A stretch of DNA of 64,000 nucleotides from positions 558,001 through 622,000 of the forward strand of contig JACKCH010000010.1 in NCBI GenBank assembly GCA_020634115.1, written 5' to 3'. The DNA comes from Anaerolineaceae bacterium (GTDB lineage Bacteria > Chloroflexota > Anaerolineae > Aggregatilineales > Phototrophicaceae). Under the pieces are notes generated by a model. The model searched no databases and was not told the origin of the DNA. It worked only from the letters and a program-made list of their open reading frames with translations. Shown piece after piece: positions 1-8,884 of the stretch (position 1 is the stretch's first letter; every line of letters starts with the position of its first letter). Made by a program: the position numbers and the translations under genes.

Positions 1-502
1 TGACGATGCTGGCTTGCGCGGAGAAACGCGGGTCTTCGGCGGCGTTGGTCGTCAGGACGGGCGTCCCGTTATCCACCACTTCGTTCGTAATCGTGCGGCT
101 GTACAGGAATTTGTCGCCGCTGATCGTTTGCTGGTCGAGATTGCGGGCGGCTTTAACTTCCAGCCCGCCATCATCGTTGCGAAGCATGAGGAAACCCCGC
201 TCGGCTCCGGTCAGGTGGATGATGGCATCCATCACCTGGTCGAGGACGGTTTGCAGGTCGAGCGACGAACCAATTGCCCGACTGACATTATACAGCGCCT
301 CGAAGCGTCCCTGTTTCTTGCCCTGTTTCCGCTCAGCATCCAGCTGTGTGAGCAGATCTTCAACCCGGCTGACCTGATTGAGAAGATACTGGCCGTCAAT
401 GCGCCCGGTTCGTACCTGGGTGCGCAGTACACTCAGATTCTGGCGAATGCTGGTGAGGTCTTGTTCAGAAACCGGCTTATCCGGTGGGTTTTCGTTACTC
501 AT
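1..502 (-). CDS. GAF-domain signalling protein (3' part outside window)
   Basis: The reverse strand reads MSNENPPDKPVSEQDL and continues open to the window edge, about 167 residues. A charged helical N-terminus (about 1-65, likely coiled coil) is followed by a GAF-type sensor domain (LYNVSRAIGSSLDLQTVL, then TGAERGFLMLR). GAF domains bind small ligands and usually precede kinase, cyclase or regulator domains; the output domain lies outside the window, so the final function is unknown. Its ATG overlaps the stop of the upstream endonuclease III gene (ATGA, 499-502), so the two are probably translationally coupled. Opposite-strand reading frames here are shadows. Confidence 0.75.
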   Translation of the reverse strand, partial: MSNENPPDKPVSEQDLTSIRQNLSVLRTQVRTGRIDGQYLLNQVSRVEDLLTQLDAERKQGKKQGRFEALYNVSRAIGSSLDLQTVLDQVMDAIIHLTGAERGFLMLRNDDGGLEVKAARNLDQQTISGDKFLYSRTITNEVVDNGTPVLTTNAAEDPRFSAQASIV

Positions 503-1215
503 GAACCATTCTCACGATCATTTTTGTAGTAATCACAATACGCTGTTAGAGGACACGCATCACAGTTTGGCTGTCTTGCCCGGCAGACTTTCCGACCATG
601 TTCAATCACATTGAGATGGAAGGCATAGTAATCTCCTGGCGGCACAATGGCCTCCATAATCGGATGCGCTTTTTCGGCATTCGTCTTCGGCGGTAAAAAG
701 CCGATCCGCTGGCTGACACGGTGGATATGCGTATCCACCGGGAAAGCGGGACGGTTAAACGCAAAACACAGCACAATCGCGGCGGTTTTCGGACCGACTC
801 CGTTCAGGCTCATCAGCCAATCCCTGGCGTCATCCAGGGGGAGGTCATTCAGGAAATCAATACTTAACTCACCACGCTGTTCAGTAATGGTGTTCAGTAC
901 CTCCTGAATACGCGGGCCTTTCTGGTTTGCCAATCCTGCTGGGCGAATCGTCTCTATCACTTCTTCTGGGTCGGCGTCGCGCACCACTTCCCATGTTGGG
1001 TAACGTACCAGCAGGGCGTCATAGCCTTTGTCGCGGTTGGTATCACTGGTACTCTGGCTCAGGATACAGTTGACCAGTTCATCCAGCGGCAGGAGATGCT
1101 GCCGCCATGCCGGATAGCCGTAGCGTTCCCGCAGTAGAACCGCTACCGGCGCATATTTGGCCTGTCGTGCTGCAAAGTCTGGTATGGTCTCTGTGATATT
1201 TTTCTTCTCAGCCAT
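499..1215 (-). CDS. nth: Endonuclease III-like DNA glycosylase/AP lyase
   Basis: This 238-residue HhH-GPD enzyme should remove oxidised pyrimidines and nick abasic sites in base-excision repair. The helix-hairpin-helix LNGVGPKTAA carries the expected catalytic lysine and VDTHIHR the catalytic aspartate. The C-terminus has the [4Fe-4S] cluster ligands C211-x6-C218-x2-C221-x5-C227, the endonuclease III signature. Length is close to the E. coli enzyme (211 residues) with a short N-terminal extension. It overlaps the downstream GAF gene by 4 nt. Some HhH-GPD paralogues have other base specificities, so the substrate is inferred from the family. Confidence 0.9.
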   Translation of the reverse strand: MAEKKNITETIPDFAARQAKYAPVAVLLRERYGYPAWRQHLLPLDELVNCILSQSTSDTNRDKGYDALLVRYPTWEVVRDADPEEVIETIRPAGLANQKGPRIQEVLNTITEQRGELSIDFLNDLPLDDARDWLMSLNGVGPKTAAIVLCFAFNRPAFPVDTHIHRVSQRIGFLPPKTNAEKAHPIMEAIVPPGDYYAFHLNVIEHGRKVCRARQPNCDACPLTAYCDYYKNDRENGS

Positions 1216-1308
1216 AGTTCTGATTGTACGCCGGAATGTGTTTCAGGCAAGCAAAAACCGAGGAGCCGCAAATACTCCCATAGTTAAAACGCATTTCATC
1301 CTGATATG

Positions 1309-1740
1309 TTACGTGTTGGAGCGGGAATCTTCCTGAGCGAGTTGCGCCAGAAAATCCGGGTCGGTGACTTCCAACTGGGCGCGAGTGGTCATGAGCAGAT
1401 GCTCAAAGAGGGCAGCTTGGCGCGGCCAGTAGTCGTACAGCCCGGCGGCAATGTCGTCACACAAACGCCGGTTGCGTTCGGCCAGGGCGGTCTGGACAGC
1501 ATTAGGGTTATCCGGCAGGGGAGTGTTGACCTGTTGGATGAAGTTGAGCCGACCCCACTCTTCGCGAAGGTGGGTCATTTCCCAGGCGGCCTCCCGCCGG
1601 GCGATTTTCAAGGCGTTAATGGTGATCAGCGTCTCGTAATAACGACGAGGGTCACTGTCCTTGAGCAGGGGAAGAATCTGTTCTTGAAGAAACCAGGATA
1701 CGGTATCCAGCAGTTGGCTGGCGCTCGGTTTGTCATACAT
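1309..1740 (-). CDS. DUF6285 domain protein
   Basis: This 143-residue protein begins MYDKPSASQLLDTVSWFL and contains a helical region with INALKIARREAAWE. Both are typical of DUF6285, a small helical domain of unknown biochemical role. The family is often encoded beside acyl-CoA dehydrogenase and aminoglycoside-phosphotransferase-like genes. Here it stands alone between endonuclease III and a secreted SH3 protein. An acyl-CoA dehydrogenase exists in the window but 44 kb away (46144). No signal peptide or membrane segment is visible. Function is unassigned. Confidence 0.75.
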   Translation of the reverse strand: MYDKPSASQLLDTVSWFLQEQILPLLKDSDPRRYYETLITINALKIARREAAWEMTHLREEWGRLNFIQQVNTPLPDNPNAVQTALAERNRRLCDDIAAGLYDYWPRQAALFEHLLMTTRAQLEVTDPDFLAQLAQEDSRSNT

Positions 1741-1854
1741 AATGGTCTGCTTTTCGGTTCAACAATAAGCCCTAATTTCGTATCATTCAAAGATGTAAAA
1801 CAACGAGCAAGAGGAAATCCCCTTGCTCGTCCGATCTATTCAACTGCTGCTGTG

Positions 1855-2910
1855 CTAACCGGTGACCGGGATAAATACACCTGCCGGGTTGCGTAGTGCG
1901 CCTTGGGCATCCGGTAGCCAGCCATTAACCAGCACACCGTCACACATCGCCTGCACTTCATACCAACTGGCGGATTTGGTACGCCCGACAACCAGGTATT
2001 CCAGGTTGCCCTCAATAGTACACAGCGGCGCACTGGACGCGCTTGGTGTACCGAGCAGTTCGTGACTGCTATATAGGACAAAGCGCGGCTGTGTGATTTC
2101 ACCCTGCGATTGTACTACTGGGATTCCCAGGAAGTTGCCCCGCATAATCAGGAATTCAGCACTGGCCCAACCGACCAGACCACCAGCCTGCACGTACCAC
2201 CAGGAGAAATTGGCGTTGCGCCCCAGTACGATCAGCTTGTCACCGCCGTCCACGACGCCTACCAATGTATATTCCGGCCCATCTCCGCTGCGCAGCGACA
2301 GATTATCGGTGTTGACCAGCGCGAAGCCAGACAGCGCCTCAATGGTTTCGTCAGCGTTCTGTGACCGTGGCGGGGTGGAATTCAGTTCAACTGGCGGAGA
2401 AGTAATCCCAGCGGGCAAAATCACGGTGCCATCGGCAATCGTTAGGGTATCGCCTACCACGAAAAAGGCGTCGGATGGCATGACATTGTAGCTCGGGAGC
2501 GTATCACATGAGCCGCTAACTAGGAGAATCAGTTGTTCATCAAAGCCATTCCCGGCACGGCTCATCACCCGCAGCGTCAGCGGGTTGTACTGGGGCGTGG
2601 CTGTCCAGGTGACGGTATCGCCCCCATCCCAGGAAACCGTGCCGCCCACAAAGAACGAATCTTCAATCGGCTCGTAGATCACATTACCAACGCCATCGGT
2701 GGCGCTCAGAACAAAGGCCTCACGCTGGTTGCCGGTATTATCCCGATCAAGCGTGATAGAACCACCTGTGCCGGTGAACCCTGCACAGTCCAGCGCAAAA
2801 CTCGCGCCGCCGTCACTCCCGGCGAAGGCGACCAGACCCCCACCCAGCAAACCTGCCGCCAGGGCTGCAATCGTCAGAATCTTTACCAGTTGTCGTAACC
2901 GAATGGTCAT
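1855..2910 (-). CDS. Secreted protein with bacterial SH3-like domains
   Basis: The 351-residue product begins with a signal peptide (MTIRLRQLVKILTIAALAAG...AFA). A longer frame starts at 3033, but the ATG at 2910 has a good ribosome site (AAGGAG, about 9 nt upstream) and places the signal peptide at the true N-terminus. Residues about 25-150 look like a beta-rich extracellular domain. Residues about 195-260 form a bacterial SH3 domain (NLSLRSGDGPEY, then GWASAEFL). A second, weaker SH3-like repeat ends in NGWLPDAQ. Such domains bind cell-wall or peptide ligands outside the cell. There are no catalytic motifs, so an adhesion or wall-binding role is inferred. Confidence 0.75.
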   Translation of the reverse strand: MTIRLRQLVKILTIAALAAGLLGGGLVAFAGSDGGASFALDCAGFTGTGGSITLDRDNTGNQREAFVLSATDGVGNVIYEPIEDSFFVGGTVSWDGGDTVTWTATPQYNPLTLRVMSRAGNGFDEQLILLVSGSCDTLPSYNVMPSDAFFVVGDTLTIADGTVILPAGITSPPVELNSTPPRSQNADETIEALSGFALVNTDNLSLRSGDGPEYTLVGVVDGGDKLIVLGRNANFSWWYVQAGGLVGWASAEFLIMRGNFLGIPVVQSQGEITQPRFVLYSSHELLGTPSASSAPLCTIEGNLEYLVVGRTKSASWYEVQAMCDGVLVNGWLPDAQGALRNPAGVFIPVTG

Positions 2911-3201
2911 AATGTGCTGCTCCTTCTTTTCGACGGGCATAAGCGATTTTCTATAATAATGCGCCAGAATGGTGATTTCCGCAATTCGGACGGTTAGAAT
3001 TTTCTTTGACAACGGGAGACGTATACTGGTCATGGCTTCCCTTACCAGCCGGCATCACAGATGCTCTGGCACAAAATAGACCGTGACCTTTGTCCTACTG
3101 CACAGGGCAAGGCGTATGCTATGCGCCCATTTATTGGGGGGATATAACGTTAGAGAACAGTTTAGAATGAGGGTGTGATTGTCATATAAGGACACCGGAT
3201 C

Positions 3202-3366
3202 ATGCGGATTCTGCTGTTTGTTGCTACATTATTCACCACGCTGCTGCACACTGTTATTCCCACCCGCCACCGTGTCCTGCGCCGGAAATTCCGCCGTTTC
3301 TACCCGGAGGGTTACATGCGCGAGGAAGTGGACGCGCTGCGCCAGTATGAAACCCCGCGCCGGTAG
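3202..3366 (+). CDS. Small membrane-anchored basic protein (hypothetical, 54 aa)
   Basis: The frame encodes MRILLFVATLFTTLLHTVIP followed by a strongly basic stretch (RHRVLRRKFRRFYPEG) and ends at TAG 3366. An AAGGA ribosome site lies about 9 nt before the ATG. One hydrophobic helix (2-20) plus a positively charged tail would give an N-out/C-in single-pass topology. I recognise no family. It could be spurious, but the ribosome site, codon use and the helix/basic architecture favour a real gene. Confidence 0.4.
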   Translation: MRILLFVATLFTTLLHTVIPTRHRVLRRKFRRFYPEGYMREEVDALRQYETPRR

Positions 3367-3403
3367 CACGGCCTGTACACTGTACGTCTTTCGTATTACG
3401 ACC

Positions 3404-4180
3404 TCAGCTTTTCGGGCCGATGTGCGTATCCAGAAACGCCACGTCCGGGCGCTTGGAGATATTGACACTTGTGCCGTTTGAGGCAATTGTCCAGTGAAGT
3501 TCCAGCAGGTTGCAGGCATAACAGAACAGCCTGAGAATATTTTGAGACATATTCCGAAACGCATAGCGCGGATAACTCTTGCCGTTGACGATATTAGAAT
3601 CACGACTGCCGTCAGAATGGTACAACCCGCGAAATAATTCTAACGGGTAGGTGTCTACGATTTTTAATTGCCACGCTTCCAAAGCAATTTCGCGTTCATG
3701 TTTGCGACCTTTTCCATGCTGAGGGAAGATATCCGGCCAGAATTTATAATAAGATACGACATCAATGCAGCCTGGTTTTTGTGCGCTGCCGGGGTGATTA
3801 TTCGGTAGAATGACCTGAATGGTTTGACCACAGGCATTAATAATATTTGGATAACGCTTATCTAGTGTCACTCTGAGTTTGTAAACTCGATGCCCTTTAC
3901 TCAGTGAGATACTACCATCCCCCAGATAAAGCCCCAGTAGATAGGCGTATGCTTTCTGTGTTTCCGTATTTTCGGCATTACCAATACGCGCTAATGCTTC
4001 ATCGGGTGTGCTACGAGATGCCCTTTCAATGCTATCTTCTAATCCCTGCACGCTATCGTACCGTTTGATGCAATCCACAACCGTTCTGCGCGGTATGTCG
4101 AGAATCCGCGAAATTGCCTTCTTGTTTTCGCCCTCTTCCCACAGCACCAAGATCGCTCGGTATTCTTCGTAACTGCGCAT
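3404..4180 (-). CDS. HTH plus LAGLIDADG-type protein (free-standing homing endonuclease-like)
   Basis: The 258-residue product has an N-terminal helix-turn-helix (about 1-45; KKAISRILDIPRRTVVDCI). It is followed by two degenerate LAGLIDADG helices, YLLGLYLGDGSIS (about 80-92) and LFRGLYHSDGSRD (about 180-192). The acidic residue at the end of each motif is the catalytic position in homing endonucleases. Free-standing HTH-LAGLIDADG proteins occur in Chloroflexota and Actinomycetota. They may be domesticated regulators or mobile nucleases. The gene is more AT-rich than its neighbours and no intein or intron host is seen next to it. DNA binding is likely; cleavage is unproven. Confidence 0.75.
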   Translation of the reverse strand: MRSYEEYRAILVLWEEGENKKAISRILDIPRRTVVDCIKRYDSVQGLEDSIERASRSTPDEALARIGNAENTETQKAYAYLLGLYLGDGSISLSKGHRVYKLRVTLDKRYPNIINACGQTIQVILPNNHPGSAQKPGCIDVVSYYKFWPDIFPQHGKGRKHEREIALEAWQLKIVDTYPLELFRGLYHSDGSRDSNIVNGKSYPRYAFRNMSQNILRLFCYACNLLELHWTIASNGTSVNISKRPDVAFLDTHIGPKS

Positions 4181-4372
4181 GACTCAGTATCCCGTATCTC
4201 GTTTATACATAACTATAATAGCACAAAAATTCGTATATTGCCAATAAAATTTACACCTTAGGGATAACAGTGTGAGAGCGGTTTTCGGGCGCGATTCATG
4301 TTCGCTATTCCGCCGGATATGCTGGTATAATGGGGGCTGCGTGCGGGGAAATCACCTGATGCGGCGCTGTTT

Positions 4373-4408
4373 AAAAAATAAAAAACCAGGCCGCTGATTA
4401 ACCTGGTT
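4373..4408 (-). terminator. Rho-independent terminator of tRNA-Leu
   Basis: On the minus strand a 7-bp stem (AACCAGG/CCTGGTT, arms 4402-4408 and 4384-4390) is followed by a U-rich tract read from 4385 down to 4373. It lies directly downstream of the tRNA 3' end and fits an intrinsic terminator. Confidence 0.75.
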
Positions 4409-4411
4409 CTG

Positions 4412-4494
4412 TGCCGGTGGTGGGAGTCGAACCCACATGTCCGTAAGGACGGCGCATTTTGAGTGCGCTGCGTAATCCATTTCGCCACACCGGC
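4412..4494 (-). tRNA. tRNA-Leu (anticodon CAA)
   Basis: The minus strand folds into a class II tRNA. The acceptor arm is GCCGGTG/CACCGGC with discriminator A. The anticodon stem GCGCA/TGCGC encloses the loop CTCAAAA, giving anticodon CAA, which reads UUG. There is a long variable arm (CCGTCCTTACGGA) and a T arm with GGTTCGACTCC. Class II shape and anticodon both indicate leucine. CCA is not encoded. A TATAAT box lies at 4501-4506 on the same strand, about 7 nt before the mature 5' end. Confidence 0.95.
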
Positions 4495-4500
4495 GTAACG

Positions 4501-4506
4501 ATTATA
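4501..4506 (-). promoter_or_regulatory. -10 box of the tRNA-Leu promoter
   Basis: Read on the minus strand this is a perfect TATAAT about 7 nt upstream of the tRNA 5' end, so transcription would start at or very near the mature end. No good -35 hexamer is found at 16-18 nt. Confidence 0.5.
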
Positions 4507-4578
4507 TTGTCACCGTGTTTCACTTGTGATAATATCGCTAACTATTCACTATCTTAAATTTTTTTGGTGCGGTTGTCA

Positions 4579-5187
4579 ATGGCAGGCGAACCCGAAAACG
4601 AACAACTTCTCATCCGGCGTGCCAGGGGGGGCAGCCTGGAAGCGTTCAACGAACTGGTGCTGGCTCACCAGGATCGGGTGTATTCGGCTGCCTACCGGAT
4701 TATGGGCGAGGCGGAGAGCGCCGCCGATGCCGCGCAGGATACCTTCATCACCGCCTACCGCCGCCTGTCTACCTACCAGGGCGGGAGTTTCCGCGCCTGG
4801 CTGCTGCGGATCGCCACCAACACCTGTTACGACGAATTGCGCCGCCGCAAACGCCGTCCGGCGGACTCTCTGGAAGAACTGCCCGGCGCGGAAAGCGACG
4901 ATGGTGCCCCTCTGCCCGACCAAGCCGCCACGCCGGAACAAGTCGCGCAGCAGCAGGAACTTAACCGGGCGCTGGAACAGTGTATCCGGGCGTTGCAAGA
5001 TGATCAGCGCATTGTCCTGGTGATGAGTGATGTCGAAGGTTTCAGCTACCAGGACATTGCCGACAGCACCGGCGCGAATCTGGGGACGGTTAAATCGCGT
5101 CTGAGCCGGGCGCGGGCCAGTGTGCGCCAGTGTTTGCAGGCTTTCAGGGAACTTTTGCCGTCTGTGTATCGTCTGGATAGTGAGTAA
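4579..5187 (+). CDS. ECF-type RNA polymerase sigma factor
   Basis: The 202-residue protein has sigma region 2 at about 25-95 (YSAAYRIMGEAESAADAAQD and FRAWLLRIATNTCYD) and region 4 at about 135-190 (YQDIADSTGANLGTVKSRLS, the -35-binding HTH). It lacks regions 1 and 3, as in extracytoplasmic-function sigma factors. An in-frame TTG at 4564 is possible, but ATG 4579 gives the usual N-terminus. The next gene encodes a membrane protein with anti-sigma-like layout, so the pair is probably a sigma/anti-sigma unit responding to envelope or stress signals. Confidence 0.88.
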   Translation: MAGEPENEQLLIRRARGGSLEAFNELVLAHQDRVYSAAYRIMGEAESAADAAQDTFITAYRRLSTYQGGSFRAWLLRIATNTCYDELRRRKRRPADSLEELPGAESDDGAPLPDQAATPEQVAQQQELNRALEQCIRALQDDQRIVLVMSDVEGFSYQDIADSTGANLGTVKSRLSRARASVRQCLQAFRELLPSVYRLDSE

Positions 5188-5243
5188 TACGCTAAACGCG
5201 AGTTATAACAGAAAAACGGGGCTGACAGGCTAACGAGCGAAAC

Positions 5244-6332
5244 ATGATGTCTGCTGAGTGGAATTTGAGTGATCGAGATTACGAGCTGCTATCCGCCTAT
5301 CTGGACGGCGTGTTGGTGGCTGCTGACCGCGCCGCACTGGAAAAGCGACTGGCGGCGGAACCGGCGCTGCGGGCGGAACTGGATGCCTTGCAGGACACAA
5401 TCTCGCTGCTCAATCAACTTCCGACCCATCGCGCCCCGCGTGATTTCACCCTGACTCCAGCCATGATTGGCTCGCAGACCACTTCACGCCGGGGGAGACT
5501 ATCCTTCCTCACCAGCCCGACCTTCAGCGCGGTGACAGCGGCGGCGGCGATGTTCCTGGTTGTCCTGGGGGCATTTCTGGGAATGCAGCAGGGCAGTTTC
5601 GCGCCGCAGACGCAGAGCGCCGGCGATTCAGTCGCCATTCAGACCACCAACGAGGCCGCTGTTGACGGAGTCCTCGCTGGGTTGCCAACATCAGCGGGGG
5701 AAAGCAGCATCCAGCAGAATTTTATAACGGAAGAAGCCGCCCCTGGTGATAGCAATGGGGTTTTTCGCCAGGAGGTCACTGGAGTGCCACTATCGGCAGT
5801 AGGTGCTGTTGCCGCCCCTACCCAGATTCCTCAGGGGACGTTGATGCCGCCCGCGCCTTCCGCGCTGATGATGTCTGCGACCCCGCTGTATTTTGCGCCG
5901 GGTGGGGTTGCTGACGACGAAGGCAGCGTGGCAGCCAGTGACGCTGCTGGGACGGGCGTGCAGAACGCCGACGCTATCCCCCAAACCGCGCTGGCGGAAG
6001 CACGGCAGGAGGCGGAAACGGTCACTGAGCAGGTACAGATGGTTGCTCCGGTTCAGCCCACCGTGATCGCTGCCTTATCTCCAACGCCGCCGCCCACCAT
6101 GACCGCCCCCCCCACAGCGACAACCACGCCGCCAGCAGTCGTGGACAACTTCGCCCAAGGGAGTCCGTCTGAAGAACTTCAGGATGATGGATCAGGTGCG
6201 GCACAAGTCGCTGTTCAGCGCGGCGAAGAATCGACTCCGCTGGACGTTCCTGCCGGGGATGTTCTACTGGTGATCGGCCTGGTGCTGCTGGCTGTGGCTG
6301 GCGTGACGACTGTGATTCGGCGGCGCTCGTGA
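5244..6332 (+). CDS. Putative anti-sigma factor, membrane protein
   Basis: The N-terminus (about 1-60; LLSAYLDGVLVAADRAALEKRL) resembles the cytoplasmic anti-sigma domain but without the zinc-binding HxxxCxxC of ZAS proteins. A transmembrane helix follows at about 95-112 (AAAAMFLVVLGAFLG). The next 220 or so residues are low complexity, rich in Ala, Pro, Thr and Gln, and probably extracytoplasmic. A second hydrophobic helix (about 340-358) ends in RRRS, like a C-terminal anchor. It lies 56 nt after the ECF sigma gene, so control of that sigma factor is inferred from context. The trigger is unknown. Confidence 0.7.
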   Translation: MMSAEWNLSDRDYELLSAYLDGVLVAADRAALEKRLAAEPALRAELDALQDTISLLNQLPTHRAPRDFTLTPAMIGSQTTSRRGRLSFLTSPTFSAVTAAAAMFLVVLGAFLGMQQGSFAPQTQSAGDSVAIQTTNEAAVDGVLAGLPTSAGESSIQQNFITEEAAPGDSNGVFRQEVTGVPLSAVGAVAAPTQIPQGTLMPPAPSALMMSATPLYFAPGGVADDEGSVAASDAAGTGVQNADAIPQTALAEARQEAETVTEQVQMVAPVQPTVIAALSPTPPPTMTAPPTATTTPPAVVDNFAQGSPSEELQDDGSGAAQVAVQRGEESTPLDVPAGDVLLVIGLVLLAVAGVTTVIRRRS

Positions 6333-6835
6333 ACGGACGAGTCGCCAATTTTTGCCCGGCGTGTGGGACACGATTGGAACAGCACGAACGCTTCGGCCAA
6401 ATGCGCCCGATGTGTCCGGCCTGCGGGCATATCGTGTTCTTCGACCCAAAAGTCGCAGTCGTGATCTTCATCAAGCACGACGACTCTATTCTGCTTGTCA
6501 AGCGGGGTGTTGACCCCGGCAAAGGCCGGTGGGCGTTCCCGGCGGGGTATGTGGACGCGGGAGAAAGCCCAAAGGATGCCGCCCGACGCGAGGTATTGGA
6601 AGAAACCGGCCTGCATATTGACGGACTCCACTTGCTGGATGTGTTCGCTCGCAACGCGGATGATGGCGGCACGGCGGATATTATCATCGCTTATTCCGCG
6701 CAGGTGATTAGCGGTCACGCACACCCGGACGATGATGTCGAGGCGGTGGGCTGGTTTGACAAGGCGAATTTGCCAGAAATAGTCTTTGCCACCACTGAGG
6801 AATTAGTGCGCCGCTGGCGGGCCGGGGAGATTTAG
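6329..6835 (+). CDS. Nudix hydrolase with N-terminal zinc ribbon
   Basis: This 168-residue protein starts with GTG at 6329, overlapping the previous stop (GTGA). A zinc ribbon, CPACGTR...CPACGH, precedes the Nudix fold. The Nudix box is complete (AGESPKDAARREVLEETGL, about 75-93), with the REVLEE glutamates that bind Mg2+. The layout resembles NudC-like or NUDT-like pyrophosphatases acting on dinucleotide or nucleotide substrates; the substrate cannot be read from sequence. A 5'-truncated second copy of its 3' end lies at 8970-9146, beyond the inserted AlbA ATPase gene. Confidence 0.85.
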   Translation: MNGRVANFCPACGTRLEQHERFGQMRPMCPACGHIVFFDPKVAVVIFIKHDDSILLVKRGVDPGKGRWAFPAGYVDAGESPKDAARREVLEETGLHIDGLHLLDVFARNADDGGTADIIIAYSAQVISGHAHPDDDVEAVGWFDKANLPEIVFATTEELVRRWRAGEI

Positions 6836-6869
6836 GCAGTACAAATTCATGATGGTATAAGTTGTATCG

Positions 6870-8873
6870 TTAATTTAGTTTATTTTTTCTATTTTTCCAA
6901 TGGTCATAAGAGTTTTGAAATCTTTGCTCATTTGGAAGTAATATGATTGCTTGCCTAAACGCCTCCTCAACTTGGCTATTAGGTTTACGCATCCAACGTA
7001 TAGTGTTAGCAAGATCGAACCAACACCACGCCAATTCCTCATCATCACCACTGTTCTGAAGTAAATGTATTGATCTGTGTAATAGTTCAACCGCCTGCTC
7101 ACGGAGTTTCTTTACATTTGACCGGTCAAAACTATGACGGCGACGCATTTGGTCTGCAATCTGTATTTTGACTTTAGCGTAGTCGTGCAAAAATACAGGA
7201 TCATTATCGAAGTGAGAATAAGCATTTTGAAGAATCACATGGGCTTTATCCCAAATTTTTAATCTCTTGAAGGCAACCGCGATATCTCGAGGTGCTTCTG
7301 CATAACTACTTTCAGGCATCATATTAAGAATTCTCTTTGCGGACATATTATCTCTATTTATTAATAGTTTATAATATCTTAAATACGGTATATGTGTCTC
7401 AAACTTAGGCTCAGATTGATGAAACTCTTGAAATACCTTTTCTGCCTCTTCATAATAGCCAAGATCAAACGCATACTCAATTAATTGCCCTGCTATTGCC
7501 CCTGATCCAGATTGTAATTTAAATGTTTTCCGAAGTATCTCGACAGCGCGAGCTTTTTCACCTATTGACCAATAAAGACTGCTCTCACGGAGATTATGCA
7601 CAAGTACGTAACGTGGATGTGCTGGCAACGTAACACGAAAATAACTACGTGTCTCATCAAAGTCAAATATTGGATCAGGTGATCCATTCTTTGTCATCGT
7701 TCGTTTTATTTTAGGGATTCCAGTACCTCTCATTTCCGCTAAACGGAGTTCCTTAAAAAATTCACCGATTCTTCGATTACGAGCCGGCACAGGAGGAACG
7801 GAAAATCTATTAAGGTGATCCACAGTAATCCCGTTCACTGGACCCGGATAACTTATGATTTCCATCCTATCTGGGTAAAGATAAATCTTATTAGGTTCTG
7901 TATATTCTCTTTCATACCCACGATGATAAGCAGCATTAACAATAGCCTCTTCAAGTGCTTCATACGGGAATGCCACTGTGCGCTCCACTTGAGCTTTTTG
8001 TGGAATTTTCCTTAATTCAATGTTTGTCAGATTATCTAAGTATTCAATGACCTGTAGTACTATCATATTTAAGGGGCCATCAAAGATTTTCTCATTTAGT
8101 ACATCCCCGCCTGTAGTATCATCGAACTGCACAACTTCAAACCGAACCCCTGGAAAAAATTTTCGAGGTTCTTCGTTGAAAAACATTAATCCGACATTTT
8201 TGGGTAGTAATTGGCCGCCATAATCAGAAACAATACGCAGCGCTTTATACAAATCGATATCCGACGATGGCGGAGTACGATTCATCAGATCGCTATTAAT
8301 TTCTTGAAGAAACCGTTTTACAAGTAACGGAGAAAGAGCCAGATAGTCAGTATCGGGATTTCGCCTATCATCAAACGGTGTTCGGGCAGTTTGCTCAAGC
8401 AATTGACGATAAACATCTCCTGTGGCTTTTACAGTTTCAGCGCCTAATCTAACGAAAAGAAATCGCTCTTTGCTCTGGGGATTGCGTGGATCTGGTGCTT
8501 TATGGGGTCTGTTATCGCTACCAGGAACGAAAATTATTAGTATATGGTGGCTCATGTATATCTCAGGAACTATAACCATGGCCGGAACGGGATCAATCTT
8601 TTCACAAGCAACCCTTAGTTGTTGTTGAATTTCTTCCAGCTTAGCCGGATTCAACCCTCTGGGTGGCAATATTGGTAATCCGTCAGGGGCCTCAACACCG
8701 AGTATAATGTAACCACCATTTAAGTTGTGTAAATCATTAGCAAAGGCAGAGATTGAAGCTACTGCAGCGTGTTTGATGTGTTCGTCCCAAGTACTTTTAT
8801 AATCTAGACGAATATGCTCAACAGACCGAGCATGGATTAGATCATCTACATTAACCGGGAGCAGCAAAGTCAT
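6870..8873 (-). CDS. AlbA_2 / HATPase_c_4 protein (RecG-C-like, Schlafen-type AlbA) with TPR-like C-terminus
   Basis: The product has about 667 residues. ATG 8873 is preferred over 8879 because GGAG lies 6 nt before it. Residues about 10-140 match the AlbA_2 (Schlafen AlbA) domain, a putative nucleic-acid-binding fold (EHIRLDYKST, GGYIILGVEA, RFLFVRLG). Residues about 240-410 resemble the HATPase_c_4 module (EALEEAIVNAAYHRGY, then MRGTGIPKIKRTM). The C-terminal 230 residues are helical and TPR-like. Such proteins are common in defence or regulatory contexts. The gene is strongly AT-rich, opposite in strand to its neighbours and bracketed by the two Nudix 3' ends, so acquisition is likely. Confidence 0.75.
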   Translation of the reverse strand: MTLLLPVNVDDLIHARSVEHIRLDYKSTWDEHIKHAAVASISAFANDLHNLNGGYIILGVEAPDGLPILPPRGLNPAKLEEIQQQLRVACEKIDPVPAMVIVPEIYMSHHILIIFVPGSDNRPHKAPDPRNPQSKERFLFVRLGAETVKATGDVYRQLLEQTARTPFDDRRNPDTDYLALSPLLVKRFLQEINSDLMNRTPPSSDIDLYKALRIVSDYGGQLLPKNVGLMFFNEEPRKFFPGVRFEVVQFDDTTGGDVLNEKIFDGPLNMIVLQVIEYLDNLTNIELRKIPQKAQVERTVAFPYEALEEAIVNAAYHRGYEREYTEPNKIYLYPDRMEIISYPGPVNGITVDHLNRFSVPPVPARNRRIGEFFKELRLAEMRGTGIPKIKRTMTKNGSPDPIFDFDETRSYFRVTLPAHPRYVLVHNLRESSLYWSIGEKARAVEILRKTFKLQSGSGAIAGQLIEYAFDLGYYEEAEKVFQEFHQSEPKFETHIPYLRYYKLLINRDNMSAKRILNMMPESSYAEAPRDIAVAFKRLKIWDKAHVILQNAYSHFDNDPVFLHDYAKVKIQIADQMRRRHSFDRSNVKKLREQAVELLHRSIHLLQNSGDDEELAWCWFDLANTIRWMRKPNSQVEEAFRQAIILLPNEQRFQNSYDHWKNRKNKLN

Positions 8874-8884
8874 AATCATCTCCG

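Noticed and set aside
14..529. 171-codon open frame on the plus strand
   Set aside because: It is the antisense shadow of the GAF-domain gene; the minus frame has a family match and a start coupled to endonuclease III.
3006..3027. TTGACA and TATACT on the plus strand
   Set aside because: They are about 10 bp apart, too close for a sigma-70 promoter, and lie far from a plausible gene start.
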